The notes: generated from the sequence alone by a model not told the origin. 8,517 bases of DNA from Acidobacteriota bacterium (GCA_002714165.1 PAWT01000024.1:103868-112384), one strand, 5' to 3'. Positions 1-7,562 are shown, counted from the stretch's first letter. Numbers and translations are program-made.

Positions 1-1721
1 TTGAACTCGGCAACTGACATACTCGTCATATCAGATTCTGCCCGATCGACGTTGATGGCCACCCGTTGCGAGTCAGCTAACTCAATAAATCCTGGACGAC
101 TAACACTCTCCCATGGACCGTCGCCAACGACCAACTCACGCGGTTCATTCCGATCGCCACTAAGGTGCCTTATTGTCTCGTGCACGAACGGTACGAACAT
201 CGGATGACGCGGAAAATCGTTCCACGCACTTTCGAAGTCCGAACCGAATACAAGTAGTCGTCCAAGTTCGAGGTCATGTTCCGTTAGCGCAGCCGTCCCA
301 TCACTGAAGTGCGCAAGCACGCTACCGTCTGTGCTTGAATCCAGTCTCCGAGTCCGCACATACCTAGCCTGCGCTAGGTTTCCCAGTTTCTGTCCAAACG
401 CTTGAAAGATCGGGTGCCTTCCATCAGCCGGTACAAATCTTCGGTCCACCGAGCCTGTGTCATCATTTTCCGGTACGGAAGGGCCCACACCACCAAATCC
501 CGAAAGCATGAGCGGTTCTATATCGGGACCGGCAACAATAAGTACTCCGCCTCCCGCGCGCGTAAATCTCTCCAGTCCAGAAAGTCCCCGGCGGTCCAGT
601 CCACGAGTAGTCAACAGCAGGACCACGGCTGGCGGAACATCTGCCTCTGACAGACTCGACGAAAGCATCGCTGCCGAGGTCTGCACAATCTCAAATCTTT
701 TCGCAACATCTCCAACCTGAAGGGCCTGGTCCAGATAGAACGCCTCAACCGATGAGTCTCCAGACTCTGTGACCAAAAGAATCCCAAGTGGCCTCGGCGG
801 GGAAAGCATTAAGTAACGAGCATCGTCCGCTTCGTAGCCGGTAGCATCATTTATGATGACGCTAGCCTCACCACGTTCCGGCAGGACAACAGGGAAAACA
901 ACCTCGGTGCTACCTCTCATAGGTACCGTGACCACCGCCCGATCTACCTCGGCCCCATCGACAAGTAATCTGGCAGTTGCCACTTGGCCCATCGGACCAC
1001 CGTTGACCACGATAGCCCTCGTGTTAGAAGGGCCACCCTGAATCTCAGTCACAGCCAAATTGCCCATTGGGGGCTGAATTGTTACAACGTCGAGTGGAAT
1101 CCGATCGGGTAATACACCATGATCACCAGACACCCAGCCACTACGTTGAAGATCTGTGACAATGACAATCTTTCCGGTCTTGTCTCCGATGACCTGGGCT
1201 GCCCTATCGAGCGCAAGGCGATACCGGGTGGCGCCCCATCCGGTCGAAAGCTGAGCGATGGCTGCAAGCGCCTCCTGACGGTCAAGCGACGGTTCAGACA
1301 CTAGAACCGCACCTTCATCAAAAGCCACAACTGCTACTTCTCGGGAAGAATTTTCCGCAAGTACGGCGTTAACCGCTAATTCGCGGGCACGATCAAACCG
1401 GCCTTGACCGGACATGCTGAACGATCGATCAACCGCCAGAACGGTCAGGCCCCCAGTAACGCCGACCAACGTACTAGCGAGATAGGGCCGCGCAAACGCC
1501 ACAGCCAGCAAAACTAGAGCCGTCACCCGCAGAGCCAACAAGAGCCACTCACGCAACATCCGTCGATTTGTTTGTTCAACCGGTGTCTTTTTAATCAGAA
1601 AGACTGCAGAAAAATCTCGGCGCACTGCTGGAGTTCGCTTCAACAGGTGCAGTAGGACCGGAATGGCGGCCGCGGCCAGTCCAAGAAGAAACGCCGGAAT
1701 AAGAAACGATACACCAAACAT
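1..1721 (-). CDS. BatA-like membrane VWA protein (3' end outside window)
   Basis: An uninterrupted minus-strand frame runs from ATG 1721 to the window edge, about 573 codons with no stop; I translated it codon by codon. An in-frame TAG lies directly before the ATG, so this is the earliest start. Residues 1-28 (MFGVSFLIPAFLL...) form a first membrane segment followed by HLLKR. A second segment near residues 58-80 ends in ARPYL. This is the double-transmembrane N-terminus of BatA/aerotolerance-type proteins. A VWA domain follows (about 92-215) with an intact MIDAS motif DRSFS (D98, S100, S102). Next comes a beta-rich, probably Ig-like region (about 218-305). The C-terminal part looks like a class I glutamine-amidotransferase-type fold (LERFTRAGGG 383-392, HPIF 436-439). 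A closing membrane helix is usual in the family and would lie beyond position 1. The start is 23 nt after the DUF58 stop, and no strong Shine-Dalgarno sequence is visible. Probable role: membrane-anchored metal-binding partner of the adjacent MoxR ATPase. Confidence 0.9.
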   Translation of the reverse strand, partial: MFGVSFLIPAFLLGLAAAAIPVLLHLLKRTPAVRRDFSAVFLIKKTPVEQTNRRMLREWLLLALRVTALVLLAVAFARPYLASTLVGVTGGLTVLAVDRSFSMSGQGRFDRARELAVNAVLAENSSREVAVVAFDEGAVLVSEPSLDRQEALAAIAQLSTGWGATRYRLALDRAAQVIGDKTGKIVIVTDLQRSGWVSGDHGVLPDRIPLDVVTIQPPMGNLAVTEIQGGPSNTRAIVVNGGPMGQVATARLLVDGAEVDRAVVTVPMRGSTEVVFPVVLPERGEASVIINDATGYEADDARYLMLSPPRPLGILLVTESGDSSVEAFYLDQALQVGDVAKRFEIVQTSAAMLSSSLSEADVPPAVVLLLTTRGLDRRGLSGLERFTRAGGGVLIVAGPDIEPLMLSGFGGVGPSVPENDDTGSVDRRFVPADGRHPIFQAFGQKLGNLAQARYVRTRRLDSSTDGSVLAHFSDGTAALTEHDLELGRLLVFGSDFESAWNDFPRHPMFVPFVHETIRHLSGDRNEPRELVVGDGPWESVSRPGFIELADSQRVAINVDRAESDMTSMSVAEF

Positions 1722-1744
1722 CTAGTTTCACTGATGGCCGTCTT

Positions 1745-2653
1745 CTACTGACGGCGGCTGCGTGTCGACAAATAACTCATGAGTGCGAAATCCAGTGACT
1801 TGGATGTATCCACAAGTTGGTAATCAATCCCGACTAGACCCAGTTCGCGTTTGTAATGAGACACAAGCGATTCAATCTCACCTAAATAGTGGTCACGTAC
1901 TTCGAGCGGAGCTGCCATCACCTCCTCTGACGTCTCCATATCGCGAAAACGCGTTAGCCGATCATATGGAAACGTAAGTTCATCATGATCCAAGAGATGA
2001 AAAACAACGATGTCTGCACCACGGAAACGAAGATGCTTTAAACCTTGAATTGTCTTTGCTGGATCGTCAAGCAGGTCAGAAAGCAAAACAACAACTCCAC
2101 GTTTAACTAATGAGTCAGCCAATTGGTGAAGTGGCTTCGCCACGTTAGAGCGGGTACCCAGAGATAACTGGTTTAGCGCTAGCAGCACTGACCTTAGATG
2201 CCCAGGACGAGCGCTCGGTGGTAGGTGGGTAACGATATTGTCGTCGAACGCAATAAATCCTACCGCATCACGTTGACGATTCATCAAGTAGGCAAGCGAT
2301 GCTGTTAAATACGAACCGTACGCTAGTTTAGTAACATCTCGGGATCCGTAACCCATCGAGCCGCTGACGTCGAGTAGAAGGTGACACTCTACGTTGGTTT
2401 CCTCGTCGAATTTCTTAACGTAGTAACGATCGCTTCGGGCATAAACCTTCCAGTCAATCGTCGATAGATCGTCACCTGGTAGGTACTGTCGGTATTCTGC
2501 AAATTCAACGCTGAAACCTTTAAATGGACTTCTGTGTAACCCTGACAAGAATCCTTCGACAACGGTCCGTGCCCGCAATTCCATGGAGCCAATACGAGCA
2601 ACGACGGATGGATCAAGAAAGCGAACCTCACCTCCCGTCACCTTCATCGGCAT
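1745..2653 (-). CDS. DUF58 / VWA domain protein, MoxR partner
   Basis: This is a 302-residue protein without a signal peptide or membrane segment, so it is probably cytoplasmic. The DUF58 signature is clear at residues 54-88: YRQYLPGDDLSTIDWKVYAR, then YVKKFDEETN. It leads into a VWA-like domain with MIDAS motif DVSGS (D95, S97, S99), a supporting threonine in GTRSN (T168) and the conserved SD (192-193). Proteins of this family are almost always encoded beside a MoxR AAA+ ATPase, as here. They are thought to link the ATPase to its client through the metal site. I chose ATG 2653: it follows the MoxR stop (TAA 2657-2655) by one nucleotide and has a GGAG 11 nt upstream. A second ATG at 2647 is possible. 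An in-frame extension to 2689 would overlap moxR and adds only arginine-rich residues, so I did not use it. The one-nucleotide junction suggests translational coupling. The stop is TAG at 1745-1747. Confidence 0.93.
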   Translation of the reverse strand: MPMKVTGGEVRFLDPSVVARIGSMELRARTVVEGFLSGLHRSPFKGFSVEFAEYRQYLPGDDLSTIDWKVYARSDRYYVKKFDEETNVECHLLLDVSGSMGYGSRDVTKLAYGSYLTASLAYLMNRQRDAVGFIAFDDNIVTHLPPSARPGHLRSVLLALNQLSLGTRSNVAKPLHQLADSLVKRGVVVLLSDLLDDPAKTIQGLKHLRFRGADIVVFHLLDHDELTFPYDRLTRFRDMETSEEVMAAPLEVRDHYLGEIESLVSHYKRELGLVGIDYQLVDTSKSLDFALMSYLSTRSRRQ

Positions 2654-2654
2654 G

Positions 2655-3665
2655 TTACATCTCACTCCGAGGCGGCGGAACCGCCTCAAGAAGTTGAGTC
2701 ACCAACTTATCGGAATCGACATCCTCAGACTCAGCGTAGAAGTTCGTGATTATCCGATGGCGAAGGATCGGCGGTGCTAACGCCGCAACATCACCAACGG
2801 AAACATTGAACCGCCCGTGCATAAGTGCACGAGCCTTTCCTCCGAGAATCAACGACTGCGAGGCACGTAAGCCGGCCCCCCATTTCACCCACTGTTGAAT
2901 AAAGTCAAGGTTCGCGCGTCGGCCTGGGCGGGAGGCATCCACCAAACGGACTGCATAGCGTGCTATCTCTTCAGAGACATACACTTGTCGGATTAATTTC
3001 TGAAAATCGGTAATGTCAGAGCCGCGCAAAACACACGAGGCCGGCTCTCGGCTGGTTCCAGTCGTTTCCGTAACAACACGTACCTCTTGGTCCTCCGAAA
3101 GATAGGTCATTACGATGTTAAACATAAATCGATCAAGTTGCGCTTCAGGTAATGGATATGTACCTTCCAACTCAATCGGGTTTTGGGTGGCCAAAACAAA
3201 GAAGGGTTGGTCGAGTTGATAGGTCCGACCCGCTGCCGTAACCTGGTGTTCTTGCATCGCCTCAAGTAGGGCCGCCTGCGTCTTTGGCGGTGTTCGATTA
3301 ATTTCGTCGGCCAGAATGATTTGTGAAAATATCGGGCCTTTAACGAAACGCAATGTCCGATGCCCGCTTTCCTCGTCAAGAATCTCGGTTCCAGTAATGT
3401 CGGCTGGCATCAAGTCAGGTGTGAACTGGATCCTTCCAAAGGTCAAATCCAAGATATCTGCCAAAGTCTTAATCATTAAGGTTTTCGCTAGTCCCGGAAC
3501 GCCAGTGATCAGACAGTGTCCACCCGTAAAGAGTGCAATTAACACCTGATCGATGCACTCGTCTTGACCGACAATCACCTTCCGTAGTTCAGCGAGGATC
3601 TGCTTACGACCATGCCTAACGCGCTCTGCTAATTCGGTTGCAGTGGTCTCCGATATTGTTTCCAT
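2655..3665 (-). CDS. MoxR-family AAA+ ATPase
   Basis: This is a 336-residue cytoplasmic AAA+ ATPase of the MoxR (AAA_3) type, the usual length for the family. Visible motifs in order: the MoxR lead-in KVIVGQDECID (29-39); Walker A GVPGLAKT (55-62); the MoxR signature RIQFTPDLMPADITGTEI (78-95); Walker B IILADEIN (116-123, D120/E121); the stretch RTPPKTQAALLEAMQE (124-139); sensor 1 ATQNP (159-163); arginine-finger region QLDRF (176-180); and sensor 2 region WGAGLRASQ (262-270). All catalytic elements are intact. MoxR ATPases form rings and are regarded as chaperones that remodel or mature protein complexes with VWA partners. Two such partners are encoded directly downstream. ATG 3665 lies 22 nt after the DUF4159 stop, with GGGAGT about 12 nt upstream. 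The gene ends in TAA one base before the DUF58 start, so the two products are probably made together. Confidence 0.96.
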   Translation of the reverse strand: METISETTATELAERVRHGRKQILAELRKVIVGQDECIDQVLIALFTGGHCLITGVPGLAKTLMIKTLADILDLTFGRIQFTPDLMPADITGTEILDEESGHRTLRFVKGPIFSQIILADEINRTPPKTQAALLEAMQEHQVTAAGRTYQLDQPFFVLATQNPIELEGTYPLPEAQLDRFMFNIVMTYLSEDQEVRVVTETTGTSREPASCVLRGSDITDFQKLIRQVYVSEEIARYAVRLVDASRPGRRANLDFIQQWVKWGAGLRASQSLILGGKARALMHGRFNVSVGDVAALAPPILRHRIITNFYAESEDVDSDKLVTQLLEAVPPPRSEM

Positions 3666-3687
3666 GCGCCGTTTGTCACTCCCGCTA

Positions 3688-4515
3688 TCAATGGGTCAAT
3701 ACGTAGATGATCTCATTGATCATCATTCGATACGACTGTCCCGTGTACTTGATGTAACCCGGATACTCTTCAGCGTTCGACCACTCCCAGCCGTCCCCCA
3801 TATCAGTATTCCAGTTGATAAGGACCATTGGGCGGCCCTCATCATCAAGCACAGCACGTAACCGTGGCACAAAGCCGCCCTTTTCCCACGTTCGGCCACT
3901 AAAAAAAGCACCTAACCCTGGAATCTGGGGATAGGAATCAATCTTGTAGAAACAGCTAAAAATCGGATGATCTGGCTCAAGATCGACAATGTCATACCCG
4001 GGTAGCACCTTTGAAATCTGCGCGACAAAGTGGTCCCATTCAATCGGCCCATGGAAATCATCGAACGTGATGGTTCCACCACGCAGTAAAAACTCGCGTA
4101 ACCTCGTAACCTCATCCGCTCCCAATTGGAGATTGCCAGGCTCCACAAAATAGAGCCACGGATATTCCCAGATCCGTTCTTCGTCCAGTGTTACAACAAT
4201 CGGATCATTCACCTTGATAGAGGTGAGCCGTGAAAGGCGGCGAGAGAGGTTTTGCTCGGCTGCCGGTGCGTCGATAGCCCACGGCTCGTTCCAATACTGA
4301 CGAAACCTAGCCTCGTTCATTGTTATTGAGGTATATCGAACGCGTACAAACGTCCATTCCAAACCGGCGAATCGGTTGCCCGAAACTATTGAAATTTGTT
4401 CATGTACACGCGCAGCGAGCGGCTGTGCGATCACCGCGAGAGCTGCCAGCACTCCCACCGCGAAAACTGTCCGCACTGCGCAACTCTGCATCTCCGCACT
4501 ACGTGCTCGCTTCAT
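3688..4515 (-). CDS. Exported DUF4159 domain protein
   Basis: This is a 275-residue protein with an N-terminal signal-like segment: basic residues 2-4, hydrophobic core around 16-33 (VFAVGVLAALAVIAQPL), and a plausible cleavage site near LAARV. The rest fits DUF4159. It has FVRVRYTS (56-63), a W/N-rich stretch before LTSIKV, YPWLYFVEPG (118-127), LREFLLRGGTITFDD (139-153), PDHPIF (181-186), GRPMVLINWNTDMGDGWEW (227-245), and a C-terminal YRMMINEIIYVLTH. The GG, DD and HPIF elements match a glutamine-amidotransferase-like Rossmann fold without an evident catalytic Cys-His-Glu triad, so binding seems likelier than catalysis. The biochemical function of DUF4159 is unknown. The start is only 2 nt from the preceding TPR-peptidase stop, and the MoxR gene follows after 22 nt. 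I infer an envelope client or accessory factor of the MoxR/VWA system. An internal ATG at codon 9 is an alternative start that would keep the signal segment. Confidence 0.88.
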   Translation of the reverse strand: MKRARSAEMQSCAVRTVFAVGVLAALAVIAQPLAARVHEQISIVSGNRFAGLEWTFVRVRYTSITMNEARFRQYWNEPWAIDAPAAEQNLSRRLSRLTSIKVNDPIVVTLDEERIWEYPWLYFVEPGNLQLGADEVTRLREFLLRGGTITFDDFHGPIEWDHFVAQISKVLPGYDIVDLEPDHPIFSCFYKIDSYPQIPGLGAFFSGRTWEKGGFVPRLRAVLDDEGRPMVLINWNTDMGDGWEWSNAEEYPGYIKYTGQSYRMMINEIIYVLTH

Positions 4516-4517
4516 AC

Positions 4518-7112
4518 TTACGGCAGCTCCCCCACTGTACGGAGCAGCAATTCCTGACCTCGTTCATACGAAGGAGCGATCTCAAGTGCAGCCAGCGCAT
4601 GTTGTTTCGCCTCGCCTATTTTGCCAGCTAGTATCAGACTTTCAGCCAAATCACAATGAGCAACCACGACATCCACTGGACCTGCAGCTAATGCCACACG
4701 AAACTCTTGGACCGCTTTCTCTATCTCACCACTGTCCAGCGCCAGCCGACCAAGTGCAGCATGCGGCACTACGTCAAACGGATCAATCGCGATGATACGC
4801 TCGTAAGCCACTTGCTGATACTCTCGGTGTCCCGTTTCCTCAGCTAGCGCCGCCAACTGCCTGGCCGATTGGAGGTCTTGGTGATCATACGCCAGCAGGC
4901 CTACCAGTTGGGTCATCGCGCGATCACGCTGACCTTGTTTAATCGCGATCTCGGCCAGTAATGCACGTGGGCTGTTGGCTCCAGTCGCGACAGTTACAAG
5001 TGTCAACGCATGCTCTAACACATCAACCGCAGCATCGAGCTCGCCCGCTGAGTAGAGAGCATGGCCATAGGTCACCTGAATGGCATAACTAGCAGGATAG
5101 GACCTCGCCAATGCGCCGAGCATGTCGAGTTGTGTGCCCGCCTCTGGGAGCGGCCCAGACACAGGCTGCTGTAATGCTCGCTGTAAGCTGCCGAACCGCT
5201 CCTCAAGAGCAATATCAAAGCTTTCTTGTAAAGCGTCAAAATCGGTTCCAGCTACCTGCTCAAGTAATGCCTCGGTATCAAATCCTTCTGCATAGCCACG
5301 TAGCATCTCAGGCAACATATTCTCACCATACAAATCGACGAGATGTTCAACTACGAGAGACGCTTGATAGTAGGCTAGGACAATCGTTTCCGGTTTCGTG
5401 AATCCGGTATTCAGTTGTCGTAACGGTAACGTCTCACCACTTTCAAGCGCTTGCGCAAAAGTCAATTCCATATTACGACCCCAAGCAGGATTCGCTAGCC
5501 CTTCTTCGTAGACTGAAATACCTTCAGTCAGCCAGCGCGGCACACGGTTACGAGACATCTGCAAGGTAATAACGTGTGCCATCTCGTGCCACAGAGTCGC
5601 TTGCCAGTTAAAGGTGCCGGGGGGGCGGGCGCGCGGTGAATCCATCGTAACAACCCGTCCGAAGCAAGCCCCGAGCGCACCGATCATTCCAGGAAGCCCC
5701 AAATTACGTACAGCGAAATCATCGTGACGAGGAAATACTTCAATCAGAATTGGCCCGTTTATCTCAACACCGTAACGGCCGCCAAGCGTCTCAAGCGCCT
5801 GAGAAGCGAGAGACACAACGTAATCACCCAGTATGGGGGACTCGCTTGGATGAAGACGGACAACTAAATCACCCTTTCGAATCGTCTCAAACTCGTCTAC
5901 CGCATCCAACATTTGTAGCAAGTTGAAAGTAACGATATTGAAAGGATCGGTTTCGAACGATTGATCGAGCTGCTCCCGAGCACCCACCTCATCGCCCGTG
6001 CGAAGCAAATGCATACCCAATTCAGCCTGAGCGAGCGGGCTGCCAGGCGATAAATCCAGCGACTTCTGAACTAATGCAACCGCTTCGTCAAACCGGTAAT
6101 GACTCGCCGCCTGAGCCCCTGTCACACGGTAGACCTCGCCGTAATGAGGATTCAGCGCAAGAACACCAGCGACTTCAGTTTCAAAATCTGTAATCCGGTC
6201 TTCGATATAAGCAATGGCAGCACGTAGAGACCGCGCTTCAAAACTATTCGCGTTAATGCTGAGCGCTTGCTTAATCATCAAAGCCGCGTCGTCGTAACGC
6301 CGTTCCTGAAGAGCTAACTCGGCTAGGAGTAGGTGGGCCGCCTCCGACGACTCGTCCAGTTCAATTGCACGGCGGGCCATTTCGGCTGCATCAGATGGAT
6401 TTTCACTCACCAACGTGCGTCCGAGTCCAATATGTGCAGGTACCCACTCAGGGTCAGCGGTCAGGGCCGTTCGAAATGAGCGAACCGCATCTTCGATGTT
6501 ATATTTTTCTAGAAACAATTCGCCCCAAGCAGTATTGATAGCTGGGTCTTGGGGGGCTACCGCTGCGGCGCGCCTATAAAAATCATTCGCCTCACGGAAC
6601 CGGCCAAGAGCACGTGCGGCTTCGGCTACCCGAAGTAATTCCACATCGACCCGACGCCTTGCCCCTGTGTTTATGATCGGAGCTAGAGTATCTAAAGCCT
6701 CAGCAGGCCGACCAAGGCGCGTCAGCAGGAGCCCAAGTTCAAGAGCCGCTTCGCCAGTCGAATCGATCCTAATTGCAGGAAGGAAAAGCCGCTCCGCTTC
6801 AGCGTAGTTTCCCTGTCTCGCAGCAATCAGGCCGAACACTGCGGCCGCCGTGGAATCGTTTGAGCCACGAGCAATTGCGAGACGTCGTGCCTCCGCAACA
6901 TCACCTAGTGCCAGTGCACGCCTAGCAGCACGTAGAAAATCGTGCCGTTCGGACACTTCACTAACTGCAACTGGTTGTACGCCTGAGCTTTGTGTTGATG
7001 CGCTAAGCGGACTACCCAACCAGACTGCAGTTATGCAGTTAAGGACGGAGAGGAGCACTCGAAACGGCCGCGACGCCCCGCCACGGCGCAACCCTTGATC
7101 CAGCAGAACCAT
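4518..7112 (-). CDS. Exported TPR protein with central HExxH gluzincin (peptidase-MA-like) domain
   Basis: An 864-residue protein is read from ATG 7112. Residues about 19-38 (VLLSVLNCITAVWLGSPLSA) look like a signal peptide after a basic n-region, suggesting export. Residues about 56-383 hold many TPR-like helix pairs (for example GNYAEAERLFLPAI, GRFREANDFYRRAA, RYDDAALMIKQAL). Residues about 408-638 form a gluzincin-type domain with LWHEMAH (507-513). Zinc ligands would be H509 and H513, the general base E510, and the third ligand probably E530 in PRWLTEGISVYEEG. A second TPR block fills about 658-858. HExxH domains flanked by TPRs occur in environmental bacteria, mostly uncharacterised. Possible roles are an active envelope protease or a protein-binding scaffold. 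The start is uncertain: GTG 7163, directly after an in-frame TGA, has GAAGG only 3 nt upstream. ATG 7112 has no Shine-Dalgarno but gives a better signal peptide; a TTG at 7091 is also possible. The stop TAA is 2 nt before the DUF4159 gene. Confidence 0.9.
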   Translation of the reverse strand: MVLLDQGLRRGGASRPFRVLLSVLNCITAVWLGSPLSASTQSSGVQPVAVSEVSERHDFLRAARRALALGDVAEARRLAIARGSNDSTAAAVFGLIAARQGNYAEAERLFLPAIRIDSTGEAALELGLLLTRLGRPAEALDTLAPIINTGARRRVDVELLRVAEAARALGRFREANDFYRRAAAVAPQDPAINTAWGELFLEKYNIEDAVRSFRTALTADPEWVPAHIGLGRTLVSENPSDAAEMARRAIELDESSEAAHLLLAELALQERRYDDAALMIKQALSINANSFEARSLRAAIAYIEDRITDFETEVAGVLALNPHYGEVYRVTGAQAASHYRFDEAVALVQKSLDLSPGSPLAQAELGMHLLRTGDEVGAREQLDQSFETDPFNIVTFNLLQMLDAVDEFETIRKGDLVVRLHPSESPILGDYVVSLASQALETLGGRYGVEINGPILIEVFPRHDDFAVRNLGLPGMIGALGACFGRVVTMDSPRARPPGTFNWQATLWHEMAHVITLQMSRNRVPRWLTEGISVYEEGLANPAWGRNMELTFAQALESGETLPLRQLNTGFTKPETIVLAYYQASLVVEHLVDLYGENMLPEMLRGYAEGFDTEALLEQVAGTDFDALQESFDIALEERFGSLQRALQQPVSGPLPEAGTQLDMLGALARSYPASYAIQVTYGHALYSAGELDAAVDVLEHALTLVTVATGANSPRALLAEIAIKQGQRDRAMTQLVGLLAYDHQDLQSARQLAALAEETGHREYQQVAYERIIAIDPFDVVPHAALGRLALDSGEIEKAVQEFRVALAAGPVDVVVAHCDLAESLILAGKIGEAKQHALAALEIAPSYERGQELLLRTVGELP

Positions 7113-7127
7113 GCTACGAATGGCACG

Positions 7128-7133
7128 ATTATA
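7128..7133 (-). promoter_or_regulatory. Possible -10 box (TATAAT) before the TPR-peptidase gene
   Basis: A perfect TATAAT preceded by five G residues lies on the coding strand 15 nt upstream of ATG 7112. No good -35 element sits at 16-18 nt; the nearest resemblance, CTGACT, is only 12 nt away. If used, transcription would begin around 7121 and leave a very short leader. If translation instead starts at GTG 7163, the hexamer is just coding sequence (Tyr-Asn). Tentative. Confidence 0.25.
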
Positions 7134-7225
7134 CCCCCGAGTTTGAGTCAGCCCTAGTGGCACTCACCTTCGTACTCGCAGTAATCCTGGCTAATTCGAC
7201 AAAGCAGAACAGGAGAGGAACTTAT

Positions 7226-7498
7226 CTAGAAAAATGCAACCGACTGATGGGATGGAATCTCAAAGCGATTACGGCAGCGTGTACAGACAACATAATCATC
7301 GACGCGCACCATATAGTCTCGCAATTTCCCAAACAATGCCCGGTCACGCTCGTCAGCGCCACGAGGTGGACGTTCTTTCTTTACGCGCCTAATCCAGCGA
7401 ATCTTATACTCTCCACGATGACGACACTTAGGACAGCCATAAGTTGTAGGCTTTAGTTCCTGATTTTCGTTAAAGAATTCCCGTTCGTTAAGCGCCAT
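7226..7498 (-). CDS. Small zinc-ribbon protein (CxxC...CxxC), function unknown
   Basis: This is a 90-residue protein beginning MALNEREFFNENQELKP. Two metal-binding knuckles are visible: C22-P-K-C25 and C72-T-R-C75. Between them lies a basic segment (RWIRRVKKERPPRGADERDR, 34-53) and the helix-like FGKLRDYMVRVDD. The paired CxxC motifs about 47 residues apart indicate one zinc ribbon, as found in nucleic-acid-binding or adaptor proteins. No signal peptide is seen, so it is probably cytoplasmic. I do not recognise a named family, although the composition looks like a conserved small protein rather than a chance frame. The start is ATG 7498 with no convincing Shine-Dalgarno. The stop is TAG at 7226-7228. 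It lies 64 nt after the methyltransferase and about 113 nt before the chosen TPR-peptidase start, all on the same strand. A role tied to its neighbours cannot be read from the sequence. Confidence 0.8.
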   Translation of the reverse strand: MALNEREFFNENQELKPTTYGCPKCRHRGEYKIRWIRRVKKERPPRGADERDRALFGKLRDYMVRVDDYVVCTRCRNRFEIPSHQSVAFF

Positions 7499-7508
7499 CT
7501 CGGGACCG

Positions 7509-7536
7509 TGACCCTGTTACAGAATTTGAACCTGTT
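7509..7536 (-). repeat. Near-perfect 10-bp direct repeat upstream of the zinc-ribbon gene
   Basis: Plus-strand TGACCCTGTT (7509-7518) and TGAACCTGTT (7527-7536) differ at one base. They start 18 bp apart, not far from two helical turns. They lie 11-38 bp upstream of ATG 7498 in the only sizeable gap between the methyltransferase and zinc-ribbon genes. Such spacing could suit a regulator binding in tandem, but two short copies may also arise by chance. Confidence 0.3.
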
Positions 7537-7562
7537 GCAATGGCGAACCGTCGTGACGCTAG

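Noticed and set aside
402..720. Two overlapping plus-strand ORFs of 82 and 87 codons
   Set aside because: They lie opposite the continuous BatA-like frame, have low-complexity Ser/Pro/Arg-rich translations and no domain; they are antisense shadows.
2654..2689. Longer start for the DUF58 protein at 2689
   Set aside because: The extra residues (MRRFRRLGVRCN) overlap the end of the MoxR gene and do not resemble the family N-terminus. ATG 2653, one base after the MoxR stop, fits better.
4320..4795. Plus-strand ORFs of 103 and 139 codons spanning the DUF4159/TPR-peptidase junction
   Set aside because: They are antisense to two well-supported genes, resemble no family and have no ribosome-binding site.
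7499..7562. Search for a terminator after the methyltransferase
   Set aside because: No GC-rich hairpin followed by a T-run is visible; only the short direct repeat was found.
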